From JAHWKI01 sp035513575 (GTDB lineage: Bacteria > Gemmatimonadota > Gemmatimonadetes > Longimicrobiales > RSA9): a stretch of DNA of 64,000 nucleotides. Below the pieces are notes generated by a model. That model was not told the DNA's origin. It saw only the letters and a list, made by a program, of their open reading frames with translations, and made no database searches. A program made the position numbers and the translations under genes. The stretch spans positions 82,492-146,491 of the forward strand of contig DATKBW010000015.1 in the NCBI GenBank assembly GCA_035513575.1, written 5' to 3'. Shown piece after piece: positions 42,153 through 51,629 of the stretch. The number at the start of each line of letters is the position of its first letter. Within the stretch, counting starts at the first letter, position 1.

Positions 42153-42181
42153 TTGACCAGGGGATCGTCTCCGGGTACCTT
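42153..42181 (+). promoter_or_regulatory. Promoter of rpsA
   Basis: TTGACC (42153-42158), 17 bp, TACCTT (42176-42181), in the 216-base gap after cmk. The leader to rpsA is about 119 bases, long enough for S1 self-regulation, though I see no clear structure. Confidence 0.65.
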
Positions 42182-42306
42182 CCGGGGCTGTCTCGCCACG
42201 AAGGCGGGGCCGAATTCGAACGGGCGCGCGAGTGCGTCTCGTCCCGATCTCATTCAACCGTCCCGGGCCCGCACGGACCGGGGACGCAGCGAGGGAACTC
42301 CGGAGC

Positions 42307-44211
42307 ATGGCTGAAAACCCCACCCCCCCCACCGAGCAGGACACTTCCGCAGCGGAGATGACGGCCGCCGACGACGCCACCGTGGAGGCTGGCAACACGG
42401 CCACGGCGCTGGCGGAACGGGAGTACACGCAGGACCAGATCGATGCGCGGGCCCGCGAGGTCGGCATCAGGGCGGATCTGTTCGAGGAGAACGAGTACAG
42501 CCTCGACGAATACGAGGAGATGCTCGCGATGTACGAGGGCACCCTCCAGGAGATCGTGGAGGGTGAGATCGTCAAGGCGCGAGTGCTGCGGCTGACCGAC
42601 GCCGCGGTGATCCTCGATGTCGGCTTCAAGAGCGAGGGCTCGGTCCCGCGGGACGAGTTCAGCGAGCCGGAGAAGCTGAGCCCTGGCGATGAGGTCGAGG
42701 TCTTCCTGGAGAGCCTGGAGGACGAAGAGGGGCGGGTGGTCCTGTCGAAGAAGAAGGCGGACTTCCTCCGTGTGTGGGACAAGATCAAGCAGGCGTACGA
42801 GGAGGACGACCAGGTCCCGGGGATCCTGAAGCGGAAGATCAAGGGCGGCGTGACGGTCGACCTGATGGGGGTGGAAGCGTTCCTCCCGGGCTCGCAGATC
42901 GCGCTCCGCCGGGTCCCGAACGTGGAGGACCTGATCGGGAACAAGTACAGCTTCAAGATCATCAAGCTGAACAAGCGGCGCCGCAACATCGTGGTGAGCC
43001 GCCGGGTGATCCTGGAGGAGGAGCGGGAGAAGAAGAAGAAGTACCTGGTGAAGGAGCTGATGGTCGGGCAGGTGCGGGAGGGTGTGGTGAAGAACGTGAC
43101 GGACTTCGGCGCGTTCATCGACCTGGGCGGGCTGGATGGGCTGCTGCACATCACGGACATGAGCTGGGGCCGGGTGGGTCACCCCTCCGAGATCGTGAAC
43201 ATCGGGGACAGCCTGGATGTGAAGGTGCTGGACATCGACTGGGACCGGGAACGGATCTCGCTGGGGCTGAAGCAGCTCCTGCCGTACCCGTGGAAGGACG
43301 TGGCGGAGAAGTACCCGGTGGGCTCGCGGGTCATCGGTCGGGTGGTCTCCATCACGAACTACGGCGCGTTCGTGGAGCTGGAGAAGGGCGTCGAGGGGCT
43401 GGTGCACGTCAGCGAGATGAGCTGGACGCGCAACATCAAGCACCCGTCGCAGGTGGCGACGATCGGCGACGAGATCGAGGCCGTGGTGCTGAAGGTGGAC
43501 CGGCAGGAGGAGAAGATCTCCCTCGGGATGAAGCAGATCGAGGAGGATCCGTGGCTCGCGCTGCCGGTGAAGTATCCGACGGGGACGAAGGTGAAGGGCG
43601 TGGTCCGGAACCTGACGTCGTTCGGCGCGTTCGTGGAGATCGAGCCCGGCATAGACGGTCTGATCCACATCTCGGACATGAGCTGGACGAAGCGGATCCA
43701 GCACCCGTCCGAGATGCTGCGGAAGGGTGAGGAGGTCGAGGTCGTGGTGCTGGGCGTGGATGCCGAGAACAAGCGGATCTCGCTGGGGCTCAAGCAGATG
43801 CAGGACGACCCCTGGTACGGCCTGGTGGACCGGTACTCGCCCGGCGTGGAGACGGCCGGGACCGTGGCGCGGCTGCTGGATGACGGCGCCGTGGTGGACC
43901 TGGGCGGGGATGTCGAGGGATTCGTCCCCACCAGCCAGCTGCCGGGCGGCGTGAAGGCGCCGGGCGAGGCGGTGAGCGAGGGGCAGAAGGTGGAGCTGCG
44001 CGTGCTGGAGTCGGACGCCGTGAATCGGCGGATCGTCCTGGCGGTGACGGAGATCCACGAGCTGGAGCCCGGCGCCGTACCGCCGCAGGCCGCCGCCGTC
44101 GTCGAGGGGGAGGAGGCCGCGGAGGAGCCGGCCGGGGAGGAGCCGGATGCGGCGGAGCCCGAGGCGAGCGGTGAATCGACCGACGCGGAGGAGGGCGAGA
44201 CGGAGGCGTAG
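42307..44211 (+). CDS. rpsA: 30S ribosomal protein S1
   Basis: Binds mRNA to the 30S subunit. 634 aa: an acidic N-terminal extension (1-80, ribosome-docking part), six S1 domains (about 85-150, 168-235, 253-322, 338-408, 425-495, 512-582; e.g. NVTDFGAFIDLGG, SITNYGAFVELEKG, NLTSFGAFVEIEPG) and a Glu/Ala-rich acidic tail (about 583-634) not found in E. coli S1. ATG 42307 follows CCGGAG. Own promoter and terminator bracket it. Confidence 0.95.
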   Translation: MAENPTPPTEQDTSAAEMTAADDATVEAGNTATALAEREYTQDQIDARAREVGIRADLFEENEYSLDEYEEMLAMYEGTLQEIVEGEIVKARVLRLTDAAVILDVGFKSEGSVPRDEFSEPEKLSPGDEVEVFLESLEDEEGRVVLSKKKADFLRVWDKIKQAYEEDDQVPGILKRKIKGGVTVDLMGVEAFLPGSQIALRRVPNVEDLIGNKYSFKIIKLNKRRRNIVVSRRVILEEEREKKKKYLVKELMVGQVREGVVKNVTDFGAFIDLGGLDGLLHITDMSWGRVGHPSEIVNIGDSLDVKVLDIDWDRERISLGLKQLLPYPWKDVAEKYPVGSRVIGRVVSITNYGAFVELEKGVEGLVHVSEMSWTRNIKHPSQVATIGDEIEAVVLKVDRQEEKISLGMKQIEEDPWLALPVKYPTGTKVKGVVRNLTSFGAFVEIEPGIDGLIHISDMSWTKRIQHPSEMLRKGEEVEVVVLGVDAENKRISLGLKQMQDDPWYGLVDRYSPGVETAGTVARLLDDGAVVDLGGDVEGFVPTSQLPGGVKAPGEAVSEGQKVELRVLESDAVNRRIVLAVTEIHELEPGAVPPQAAAVVEGEEAAEEPAGEEPDAAEPEASGESTDAEEGETEA

Positions 44212-44238
44212 TCGCGGGCGGTCCGGGGTACGTCGACG

Positions 44239-44272
44239 GGGAGGCGGGCCGAGCGGTCCGCCTCCCTTTTTT
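44239..44272 (+). terminator. Intrinsic terminator of rpsA
   Basis: GGGAGGCGG (44239-44247) pairs perfectly with CCGCCTCCC (44258-44266), loop of 10, then six T. Confidence 0.88.
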
Positions 44273-44329
44273 CGTGGGCGGTGTACGGGTAAGTTGCGCG
44301 ACCTGACGTCTGATCCCGGAGCGGTGAGA

Positions 44330-45976
44330 ATGCGCTTGAGCGTGACGAATCGGATGTGGCCGGTGGTGTTCCTGACCGTCTTCCTGGCCTGCGCGGTGGG
44401 CGAGACGCCCCCCGAAGGGCCGCGGGCCCCCGGTGGAGACGCCGTGCCCGGCGAGCCCGGGGAGCCGCTGCCCGTGGATGTGGTGGCGCCGCCCGCGGTG
44501 GAAGCGGCGGCCGCGGCGGTGCTCGCGGAGGCGCGGCTGGCCTATGAGGCGGCCGAGCTGGGCGAGGCCCTCGAGCTGGCTCGCAGCGCCCTGCGGGACT
44601 ACCCGGAGGCGCCGTCGGCGGTGGCGGCGGGCTGGGTGGGGGCCCGGGCGGCCTTCGCGCTGCGGCGCTGGGCCGACGCCGCCGACATGGCGGAGTCGTT
44701 CGCACGGGCCGAGGCGGGCACGTCCGGCGCGGAGGAAGCCCGGGCGCTGGCGGAGCTGGCGCGCGACGAGCTGGCGCCGCCCTCGAGTGCGCCGGTGCGC
44801 CTCGGGGTGGTGCTGCCCCGGACCGGATCCCGGCTCATGGTGCGCTACGCCGATCTGCTCCTGGAGGGGATCCAGGTCGCCGTGCGGGAAGCGGAGGCCC
44901 GGGAGCGCCGGACCATCGAGCTGGTGGTGGCGGATGACGCGGGTGGGACCCGGACCGGTGCCGCCGTGGCGGAGCTGGAGCGGCGGGGCGTCATTGCGAT
45001 GCTGGGCCCGCTGCTGCCCCAGCAGGTCGCCGAGGCGGCGGGCGCCAGGGTGGACCGGTCCCTCGTGGCGGTGAGCCCGACCGTGCCGGAGCAGCCGCGG
45101 TGGGAGAACGTGTACACGGTGAACATGGGGGACGGCCGGGGGGCGCAGGCGCTCGGCCGCTATGCGGCGGAGGCCGGGTTGACGCAGGCCGCGCTGCTCT
45201 ATCCGCGGAGCACGGAGTACGAGCGGAAGGCGAGCGCGTTCGCGGTGGAATTCGAGGCCCTGGGTGGCCAGGTGCGAATCGCCGTCCCCTACGATTCCGG
45301 GACGACGACCTTCGCGCCGCACATGGCGCGGATCGTCCAGGCCGTCGCGCCCCCGCCCCCGTTCCACCCTGACTCGCCCCTCTCGGGGCTGGAGCCGTGG
45401 CCCGGGGCCGATCCCTCGCGGGCGGGTCCCCCGCAGCCTTTCGCGCTCTTCGTCGCGGCACCGGACCGGGACGTCCGGCAGATCGCGCCCCAGATCGCGT
45501 TCTATGGCCTGGACTCCGTGGGCGTCCGGGTGTTCGGGGACGAAGCGTGGGCGAGCGCCGCTGTCCGGCGCGTGGTGCCGCCGCAGGATCTGGAGGGAGT
45601 GATCGCGGCGGGGCACTTCCCCCCCGGACGGGCGGATGCGCTGGCCGACCCGGATTTCGTGCGTCGCTACGAGGAGAGCTACCGCCGGTCCCTCGAGACC
45701 CAGCTCCCGGGCCTCGGCTACGACGCCGCCAACCTGGTGCTGCAGGCCCTGCCGAATCGGCTCACCACCCCCGCCGCCCTGGCCCGGCGGTTCTCGCTCC
45801 TGGCGGGGCTGCGGGGCGCCACGGGGACCTTCTCCGTCCGGGCGGAGCGCGTGGTCCGCACGCCGTACCTCGTGATCATCCGGGGCGGGGCGCTCGCTCC
45901 CGCGCCGGAGCCGGGCCGGTACGGCCTCCGGGATGCGCCCCTCGGCGCGGACACCGCGGGGCAGGCCCGACGGTGA
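44330..45976 (+). CDS. Periplasmic-binding-protein-like lipoprotein (LpoA-like penicillin-binding-protein activator)
   Basis: 548 aa. Hydrophobic N-terminus with a possible lipobox (VFLAC, Cys about 21), a helical TPR-like region (about 55-150, LAEARLAYEAAELGEALELARSAL) and a type-1 periplasmic binding fold (about 155-520: VRLGVVLPRTGSRLMVRYADLLLEG, IAMLGPLLPQQ, AALLYPRS, PGLGYDAANLVL). TPR plus binding-protein fold is the layout of E. coli LpoA; branched-chain amino acid receptors lack the TPR part. The two next genes are acyl-CoA carboxylase subunits overlapping by GTGA. Function inferred from architecture. Confidence 0.7.
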   Translation: MRLSVTNRMWPVVFLTVFLACAVGETPPEGPRAPGGDAVPGEPGEPLPVDVVAPPAVEAAAAAVLAEARLAYEAAELGEALELARSALRDYPEAPSAVAAGWVGARAAFALRRWADAADMAESFARAEAGTSGAEEARALAELARDELAPPSSAPVRLGVVLPRTGSRLMVRYADLLLEGIQVAVREAEARERRTIELVVADDAGGTRTGAAVAELERRGVIAMLGPLLPQQVAEAAGARVDRSLVAVSPTVPEQPRWENVYTVNMGDGRGAQALGRYAAEAGLTQAALLYPRSTEYERKASAFAVEFEALGGQVRIAVPYDSGTTTFAPHMARIVQAVAPPPPFHPDSPLSGLEPWPGADPSRAGPPQPFALFVAAPDRDVRQIAPQIAFYGLDSVGVRVFGDEAWASAAVRRVVPPQDLEGVIAAGHFPPGRADALADPDFVRRYEESYRRSLETQLPGLGYDAANLVLQALPNRLTTPAALARRFSLLAGLRGATGTFSVRAERVVRTPYLVIIRGGALAPAPEPGRYGLRDAPLGADTAGQARR

Positions 45977-47523
45977 GCATGCGGGAGAAGCTGAAGGAGC
46001 TGGAGGAGCTTCGGCGCGAGTCGGAGCTCGGGGGCGGGGAGGAGCGGGTGAAGGCGCAGCACGATCGCGGGAAGCTGTCTGCCCGCGAGCGGCTCGATCT
46101 GCTCCTGGACGAGGGGAGCTTCGTCGAGATGGACCGGTTCGTGACCCACCGCAGCGCCGGCTTCGGGCTGGAAGAGAAGAAGTTCCTCGGTGACGGCGTG
46201 GTCACCGGGTACGGCACGGTGAAGGGGCGGCTCGCGTACGTGTTCAGCCAGGACTTCACCGTATTCGGCGGGTCGCTGGCGGAAGCGCACGCGGAGAAGA
46301 TCGTCAAGATCATGGACCTGGCGCTGGCGAACGGCGCGCCGCTGATCGGCCTGAACGACAGCGGGGGCGCCCGGATCCAGGAAGGCGTCGTGAGCCTGGG
46401 CGGCTATGCCGACATCTTTCTCCGCAACACCCTGGCGTCGGGGGTGGTGCCGCAGATCAGCGCCGTGCTCGGTCCGTGTGCGGGTGGGGCGGTGTACTCC
46501 CCGGCCATCACGGATTTCGTTTTCATGGTCCGGGGCACGAGCTACATGTTCGTGACGGGTCCGAACGTGGTGAAGACCGTGACCCACGAGGACATCGACA
46601 TGGAAGGGCTCGGTGGGGCCGATGTCCACGCTTCGGTCTCCGGGGTCGCCCACTTCGCCGTGGATACGGAGATCGAATGCCTGGAGGGGATCCGCCGCCT
46701 CTTCGACTTCATCCCCCAGAACAACCGGGACGACCCTCCGCGTGTGGAGTCCGCGGACCCCTTCGACCGCAGGGATGAGGCGCTGCTCGACGTGGTCCCC
46801 GACGAGCCGACCCGCCCCTACGACATCCTCGACGTGATCCGGCGCGTGGTGGATGAGGGCGCGTTCTACGAGATCCACGGCGACTACGCGCAGAACATCG
46901 TCGTCGGCTTCGCGCACCTGGGCGGGCAGAGCGTCGGGATCGTCGCGAACCAGCCCGCGGTCCTGGCCGGCGTGCTGGACATCAACAGCGCGGACAAGGG
47001 CGCGCGCTTCGTCCGCTTCTGCGATGCCTTCAACATCCCCCTGGTGGTCTTCGAGGACGTCCCCGGCTTCCTGCCGGGCGTGGCCCAGGAGCACGGCGGC
47101 ATCATCCGGCACGGGGCCAAGCTGCTCTACGCCTTCTGCGAGGCCACCGTCCCGAGGATCACGGTGATCACGCGCAAGGCCTACGGCGGCGCCTACGACG
47201 TCATGAACTCCAAGCACATCCGCGGCGACCTCAACCTCGCCTGGCCCACGGCGGAGATCGCCGTCATGGGGCCGAAGGGGGCGGTGGAGATCCTGTTCCG
47301 CAAGGAGATCGCCGACGCCCGGGACCCCGAGGCCGCCACGGAGGCCCGGGAGGCGGAGTACCGGGAGCGCTTCGCGAACCCCTACATCGCCGCCGCCCGC
47401 GGCTACATCGACGACGTGATCGATCCTCGCGAGACCCGGCCCCGGCTCATCAGCGCGCTGGACATGCTCCGGAACAAGCGGGACGCGAACCCGCCGAAGA
47501 AGCACGGCAACATCCCCCTGTGA
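45973..47523 (+). CDS. pccB: Acyl-CoA (probably propionyl-CoA) carboxylase, carboxyltransferase (beta) subunit
   Basis: Transfers carboxyl from carboxybiotin to an acyl-CoA. 516 aa with the crotonase-like N and C domains: FSQDFTVFGGSLAEAHAEKI, LNDSGGARIQEGV, GPCAGGAVYSPA, GFLPGVAQEHGGIIRHGAK, RKAYGGAYDVMNSK. A substrate-choosing Asp/Ile site cannot be read reliably here. Start GTG 45973 overlaps the previous stop; ATG 45979 is the alternative. With the carboxylase (47523), carrier (53900) and mutase (54414) it fits propionyl-CoA to methylmalonyl-CoA. Confidence 0.92.
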   Translation: MSMREKLKELEELRRESELGGGEERVKAQHDRGKLSARERLDLLLDEGSFVEMDRFVTHRSAGFGLEEKKFLGDGVVTGYGTVKGRLAYVFSQDFTVFGGSLAEAHAEKIVKIMDLALANGAPLIGLNDSGGARIQEGVVSLGGYADIFLRNTLASGVVPQISAVLGPCAGGAVYSPAITDFVFMVRGTSYMFVTGPNVVKTVTHEDIDMEGLGGADVHASVSGVAHFAVDTEIECLEGIRRLFDFIPQNNRDDPPRVESADPFDRRDEALLDVVPDEPTRPYDILDVIRRVVDEGAFYEIHGDYAQNIVVGFAHLGGQSVGIVANQPAVLAGVLDINSADKGARFVRFCDAFNIPLVVFEDVPGFLPGVAQEHGGIIRHGAKLLYAFCEATVPRITVITRKAYGGAYDVMNSKHIRGDLNLAWPTAEIAVMGPKGAVEILFRKEIADARDPEAATEAREAEYRERFANPYIAAARGYIDDVIDPRETRPRLISALDMLRNKRDANPPKKHGNIPL

Positions 47524-49010
47524 TGCTGAAGAAAGTCCTCGTCGCGAACCGGGGAGAGATCGCCCTGCGGGTGATCCGGGCGTGCCACGAGCTCGGCATC
47601 GAGGCGGTGGCGGTCTGCTCGGAGGCGGACCGGCGCGCGGCGCACGTGCTCGCGGCCGGGGAGGCGGTGGTGCTGGGGCCCGCGCCGGCCGCCGAGAGCT
47701 ACCTGCGGGTGGACCGGCTGCTGGAGGCTGCCCGGTCGCGCGGCTGCGATGCGGTACACCCGGGGTACGGCTTCCTCGCGGAGCGTGCCGCGTTCGCCGC
47801 CGCCGTGGAAGAGGCCGGGCTGGTGTTCGTCGGTCCCTCATCGTCGGCGATCGAGGCCATGGGCGACAAGACGCGCGCGCGCCAGGCGATGATGGCCGCC
47901 GGCGTCCCGGTCGTCCCCGGGACGGTGGAAGCGCTCGCGGACGCCGCGGCGGCGGAGCGGACGGCGGCGGAGATCGGCTATCCGGTGATGCTGAAGGCGG
48001 CCGCCGGCGGGGGCGGGAAGGGCATGCGAGTCGTCCGCGAGCCCGGGGACCTGGTCTCCGCCTTCGATGCGGCGTCACGGGAAGCGACGGCCGCGTTCGG
48101 CGACGGCAGCGTCTACCTCGAGCGGTATCTGGACGGTCCGCGCCACATCGAGATCCAGGTGCTCGCCGATGGCCGCGGGAACACGATCCACCTGGGCGAG
48201 CGGGAATGCTCGATCCAGCGGCGTCACCAGAAGATGATCGAGGAGGCGCCATCGCCGGTGGTCACGCCGGAGCTGCGGCGCGACATGGGCGAGGCGGCCG
48301 TGGCGGCGGCGGAAGCGGTGGGGTACCGGAACGCCGGCACCGTCGAGTTCCTGTTCCAGGCTGGCGAGTTCTTCTTCCTCGAGATGAATACGCGCATCCA
48401 GGTGGAGCACCCGGTGACCGAGCTGGTGACGGGGCTGGACCTCGTCCAGTGGCAGCTCCGGATCGCCGCGGGGGAGCCGCTGTCGGTGCGGCAGGAGGAG
48501 GTCCGCTGGGACGGCCACGCGATCGAGTGCCGGATCACGAGCGAGGATCCGCGCCACGGCTTCCTCCCCTCCACCGGCCGGATCGAGCTCCTTCAGATCC
48601 CCGCGGGGCCCGGCGTCCGGTGGGATGGGGGGATCCAGGAAGGCGACGAGGTCTCGCTCCACTACGACCCCCTGCTCGGGAAGCTCGTCGCCCACGCCCC
48701 CACCCGCGCCCTGGCGATCGCACGGATGGCCCGCGCGCTGTCGGAGCTCAGGGTGGTGGGCGTCGAGACCAGCGCGCCGTTCCATGCCCGGGTCCTGGCC
48801 GAAGAGGATTTCCGGGCCGGCCGGCTGGACATCCGCTACCTGGAGCGCCACCCGGATCTGGCCACCGCCCCCGCCCCCGACGGGGCGGTGCGCGCGGCCG
48901 CCCTCGCGGCGGCCTTCCTGGCGGAAGAGGACCGGGCGCGGCGGTCGGTGCGGCGGGTCGAGGGCTCCGCCCCTCCGCGCTCCCGGTGGCGCGACGCGGG
49001 CTGGCGATGA
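47523..49010 (+). CDS. accC: Biotin carboxylase subunit of acyl-CoA carboxylase
   Basis: ATP-dependent carboxylation of biotin. 495 aa with VLVANRGEIALRVIRA, the ATP-grasp Gly-rich AAAGGGGKGMR, the catalytic EFLFQ/MNTRIQVEHPVTE region and HAIECRI. It ends after the carboxylase C domain with an Arg-rich tail and has no biotinyl domain; the carrier is a separate gene at 53900. ATG 47523 shares its A with the pccB stop. The same subunit could also serve acetyl-CoA carboxylase. Confidence 0.92.
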   Translation: MLKKVLVANRGEIALRVIRACHELGIEAVAVCSEADRRAAHVLAAGEAVVLGPAPAAESYLRVDRLLEAARSRGCDAVHPGYGFLAERAAFAAAVEEAGLVFVGPSSSAIEAMGDKTRARQAMMAAGVPVVPGTVEALADAAAAERTAAEIGYPVMLKAAAGGGGKGMRVVREPGDLVSAFDAASREATAAFGDGSVYLERYLDGPRHIEIQVLADGRGNTIHLGERECSIQRRHQKMIEEAPSPVVTPELRRDMGEAAVAAAEAVGYRNAGTVEFLFQAGEFFFLEMNTRIQVEHPVTELVTGLDLVQWQLRIAAGEPLSVRQEEVRWDGHAIECRITSEDPRHGFLPSTGRIELLQIPAGPGVRWDGGIQEGDEVSLHYDPLLGKLVAHAPTRALAIARMARALSELRVVGVETSAPFHARVLAEEDFRAGRLDIRYLERHPDLATAPAPDGAVRAAALAAAFLAEEDRARRSVRRVEGSAPPRSRWRDAGWR

Positions 49011-49079
49011 GGGGCGATGGGGGGCCGCGGGCGGCCGCAACCGATTGCCCATCACGACTTTCGGTCGGTTTGTTTCGCC

Positions 49080-49108
49080 TTGCCTTTTCGGGGGCCCGTT
49101 CCTAAGAT
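49080..49108 (+). promoter_or_regulatory. Promoter of the ATPase-receiver gene
   Basis: TTGCCT (49080-49085), 17 bp, TAAGAT (49103-49108), about 100 bases before the start. It separates this signalling/secretion block from the carboxylase genes. Confidence 0.55.
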
Positions 49109-49213
49109 GGAAGGCCGTGCTCTCCCGCTCGGCCGCCACTCGGCGGAGCTCCGTTGACTGCGAAATCCCCAGAGGCCGAAGCTGGTCATCTCTTCTGCCG
49201 GTGAAGAACGCCC

Positions 49214-51628
49214 GTGGTGAAGGGTCTTCAAAAGAAGCATTGGCTGGTGCACGTCCTGCGACGGGCCGCCATCCCGGGCGCGGAGGACCTGGACATCGAT
49301 CCGGGGATGCCGGCGGCGGAGGCGTGGCTGGCCGTGTGCGAGACCGCCGGCCTCACCCCGGACCGCCTGGCGCAGCACGTCGCGGACTATTTCCGGCTGA
49401 AGGTCGCCGCCCTGGACCGGGCGGAGTCGACCGCCATCAAGCTGGTGCCGGAGAAGATCGCCCGGCAGTACGCCATCTTCCCGCTCAAGGAGAATGACCG
49501 CCAGCTCACCGTCGCCACCAGCGACCCCACCAACTTCGCCGCCGAACAGGCGCTGGGCTTCATCTCCGGGCGGAAGGCGGTTTTCGAGGTCGCTCCTCCG
49601 CCGTTCATTCTCGACTTCATCAACGCGAGCTACAGCCCGGACGGCGTGATCGAGTCGCTGCTGAGCCGCGTGGACGAGGCGATCGCCAGCTCGGTGTCGG
49701 TGGTCCGGGAAGACGACCAGGCCGTGGTTTCGGAGGCGGAGGCGGAGGCGGCACCCGTCATCAAGCTCACCAACCTCATCCTCCGGGACGCCGCCATGAA
49801 CGGGGCGAGCGACGTCCACATCGAGCCCGGGGCGAGCGGCGGCACGGTCCGCTTCCGCATCGATGGCGTGCTCCGCAATTACATGCAGCTCCCGCTCCCC
49901 GCGCTGATCCGGGTCGTGTCCCGGATCAAGATCATGGGGAACCTGGACATCGCCGACCGCTGGCGCCCCCATGACGGCCGGACCCGCGTGATGGTGGAGG
50001 GGCGCCCCTACGACATCCGGATCTCCACCGTGCCCACCCGCGACGCGGAGAAGGTGGTGCTCCGGATCCTGAAGGGGGGGCAGGCCGCGAGGCTGAGCCA
50101 GATCGGCCTCCCCGCGTGGGAGCTGGGCCGGCTGCGCCAGCTCCTGACCAACCGCGATGGAATCGTCTGCGTGACCGGCCCCACCGGATCGGGGAAGACG
50201 ACGACCCTGTACGCCGCCATCCGCGAGCTGGCCACCGGAGAGGTCAACATCATGACCGTGGAGGACCCGGTGGAGTACGAGCTGCCCGGGATCACGCAGA
50301 TCCAGGTGCAGCCCAAGCGCGGCGTGACGTTCGCGAGCGCGCTCCGGGCCATCCTCCGGCAGGACCCGGACGTGATCCTGGTGGGGGAGATCCGGGACCT
50401 GGAAACCGCGGAAGTGGCGGTCCAGGCGGCGATGACCGGCCACCTGGTCCTGGCCACGCTCCACACGAACGATGCGGTCAGCGTGTTGGCGAGGCTGGTG
50501 GACATCGGGCTGGACCCGGCGAGCATCGCAGCGACGCTCCGCGGCGCGCTGGCCCAGCGGCTGGTCCGCAAGGTCTGCGACGAGTGTGGCGAGCCGATCC
50601 GCGGCGAGATGACGGAGGACGAGATCCGCCTGGCCAAGCTCTACAACCTCCGCCCGCCGACCCGAAGCGTGGGCTGCCGCCGGTGCGCGGAAACGGGCTA
50701 TCGCGGACGGATCCCCGTGCAGGAGGTGTTCGTCGTGAATACGACGATCGCGGACCTGATCACGGGCGGGGGGACGTACTCCGAGCTCTACGCGGCCGCG
50801 ACGTCCTCGGGGATGCGCCCCCTCCTGCACGTGGGGCTGGAGCGCGTGCGGAGCGGCGAGACGACGCTCGACGAGCTGGAGCGCGTCCTCGGTCTGGAGG
50901 CGGAGGATGGGGTGCCGTCCGATGACAGGGCGTGGGACGATGAGCCCGGCCAGCCCGTCCGGAATACGGAGGCCGCATCGCCGGGGTCCGCGACCGCGGC
51001 AGCGGACCGCCTGGTGGAGCCCGCGGCCGTCGATGCGGAGGACGCGGTCGCACCCTCGGCCGACGGCGAAGCGCTGGTGGCCGATCTCGTGACGGCTCAG
51101 CTGACCGCCAGCGACGACGTCCCCGTGATCGACCTCGACCAGGACGCTCCGGGCGCCGACGCGCCGGCGGGGCGGGCGGGGCGTCGCAAGCGAAAGAGCA
51201 AGCCCGCGACGCCGGACGAGGGGCTGGCGGTCGTGGCGGTGGCCGAGGAGGCGCCCATCCTGGTGGTGGACGACGACCCGGAGGACCGGCTCCTGGTCCG
51301 GACGCTGCTGCAGAAGCACGGCTTCCGGGTGGAGGAGGCCGAGGACGGGGAGGAGGCGCTGCGCCTGATCGGGATGGGCGACAGCCACGCGCTCGTGGTG
51401 CTCGACCTGGAGATGCCCAACGTGGATGGCCGCGAGGTCCTGCACCGGCTGCGCTCGACCGGCTCCACCATCGCGCTGCCGGTCATCGTGCTGACGGGAT
51501 CACCGGACCCGGATGACGAATACCGGCTGATGGAGGCGGGCGCCGACGACTATCTCCGCAAGCCGCTCGATCCGCCCCGCTTCATTGCGCGGATCCGGGC
51601 CACGCTGCGCCGGGCGCGGATGACCTGA
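49214..51628 (+). CDS. GspE/PilB-type secretion ATPase fused to a C-terminal receiver domain
   Basis: 804 aa. GspE_II N-domain (about 45-140), core ATPase with Walker A TGPTGSGKTTTLY (about 321-333), Asp box, Walker B DPDVILVGEIRD (about 384-395), His box TGHLVLATLHTND (about 408-420) and zinc tetracysteine (CDEC 455-458, CRRC 488-491). A 120-residue Ala/Asp linker leads to a complete response-regulator receiver (about 680-804): acidic pair in VVDDDPED, phospho-acceptor Asp731 in VLDLEMPN, Thr761, Lys783 in LRKPLD. ATP-driven pilus or type II secretion assembly is expected; the receiver suggests control by phosphorylation. No platform or pilin genes nearby. GTG 49214 or 49217. Confidence 0.88.
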   Translation: MVKGLQKKHWLVHVLRRAAIPGAEDLDIDPGMPAAEAWLAVCETAGLTPDRLAQHVADYFRLKVAALDRAESTAIKLVPEKIARQYAIFPLKENDRQLTVATSDPTNFAAEQALGFISGRKAVFEVAPPPFILDFINASYSPDGVIESLLSRVDEAIASSVSVVREDDQAVVSEAEAEAAPVIKLTNLILRDAAMNGASDVHIEPGASGGTVRFRIDGVLRNYMQLPLPALIRVVSRIKIMGNLDIADRWRPHDGRTRVMVEGRPYDIRISTVPTRDAEKVVLRILKGGQAARLSQIGLPAWELGRLRQLLTNRDGIVCVTGPTGSGKTTTLYAAIRELATGEVNIMTVEDPVEYELPGITQIQVQPKRGVTFASALRAILRQDPDVILVGEIRDLETAEVAVQAAMTGHLVLATLHTNDAVSVLARLVDIGLDPASIAATLRGALAQRLVRKVCDECGEPIRGEMTEDEIRLAKLYNLRPPTRSVGCRRCAETGYRGRIPVQEVFVVNTTIADLITGGGTYSELYAAATSSGMRPLLHVGLERVRSGETTLDELERVLGLEAEDGVPSDDRAWDDEPGQPVRNTEAASPGSATAAADRLVEPAAVDAEDAVAPSADGEALVADLVTAQLTASDDVPVIDLDQDAPGADAPAGRAGRRKRKSKPATPDEGLAVVAVAEEAPILVVDDDPEDRLLVRTLLQKHGFRVEEAEDGEEALRLIGMGDSHALVVLDLEMPNVDGREVLHRLRSTGSTIALPVIVLTGSPDPDDEYRLMEAGADDYLRKPLDPPRFIARIRATLRRARMT

Positions 51629-51629
51629 C

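Noticed and set aside
42250..44058. Minus-strand open frame opposite rpsA
   Set aside because: Leu/His/Asp-rich repeats mirror the S1 domains; no start signal or family match.
45718..51445. Long minus-strand open frames opposite the carboxylase genes and the secretion ATPase
   Set aside because: All are antisense to genes with complete catalytic motifs and carry no motif of their own.
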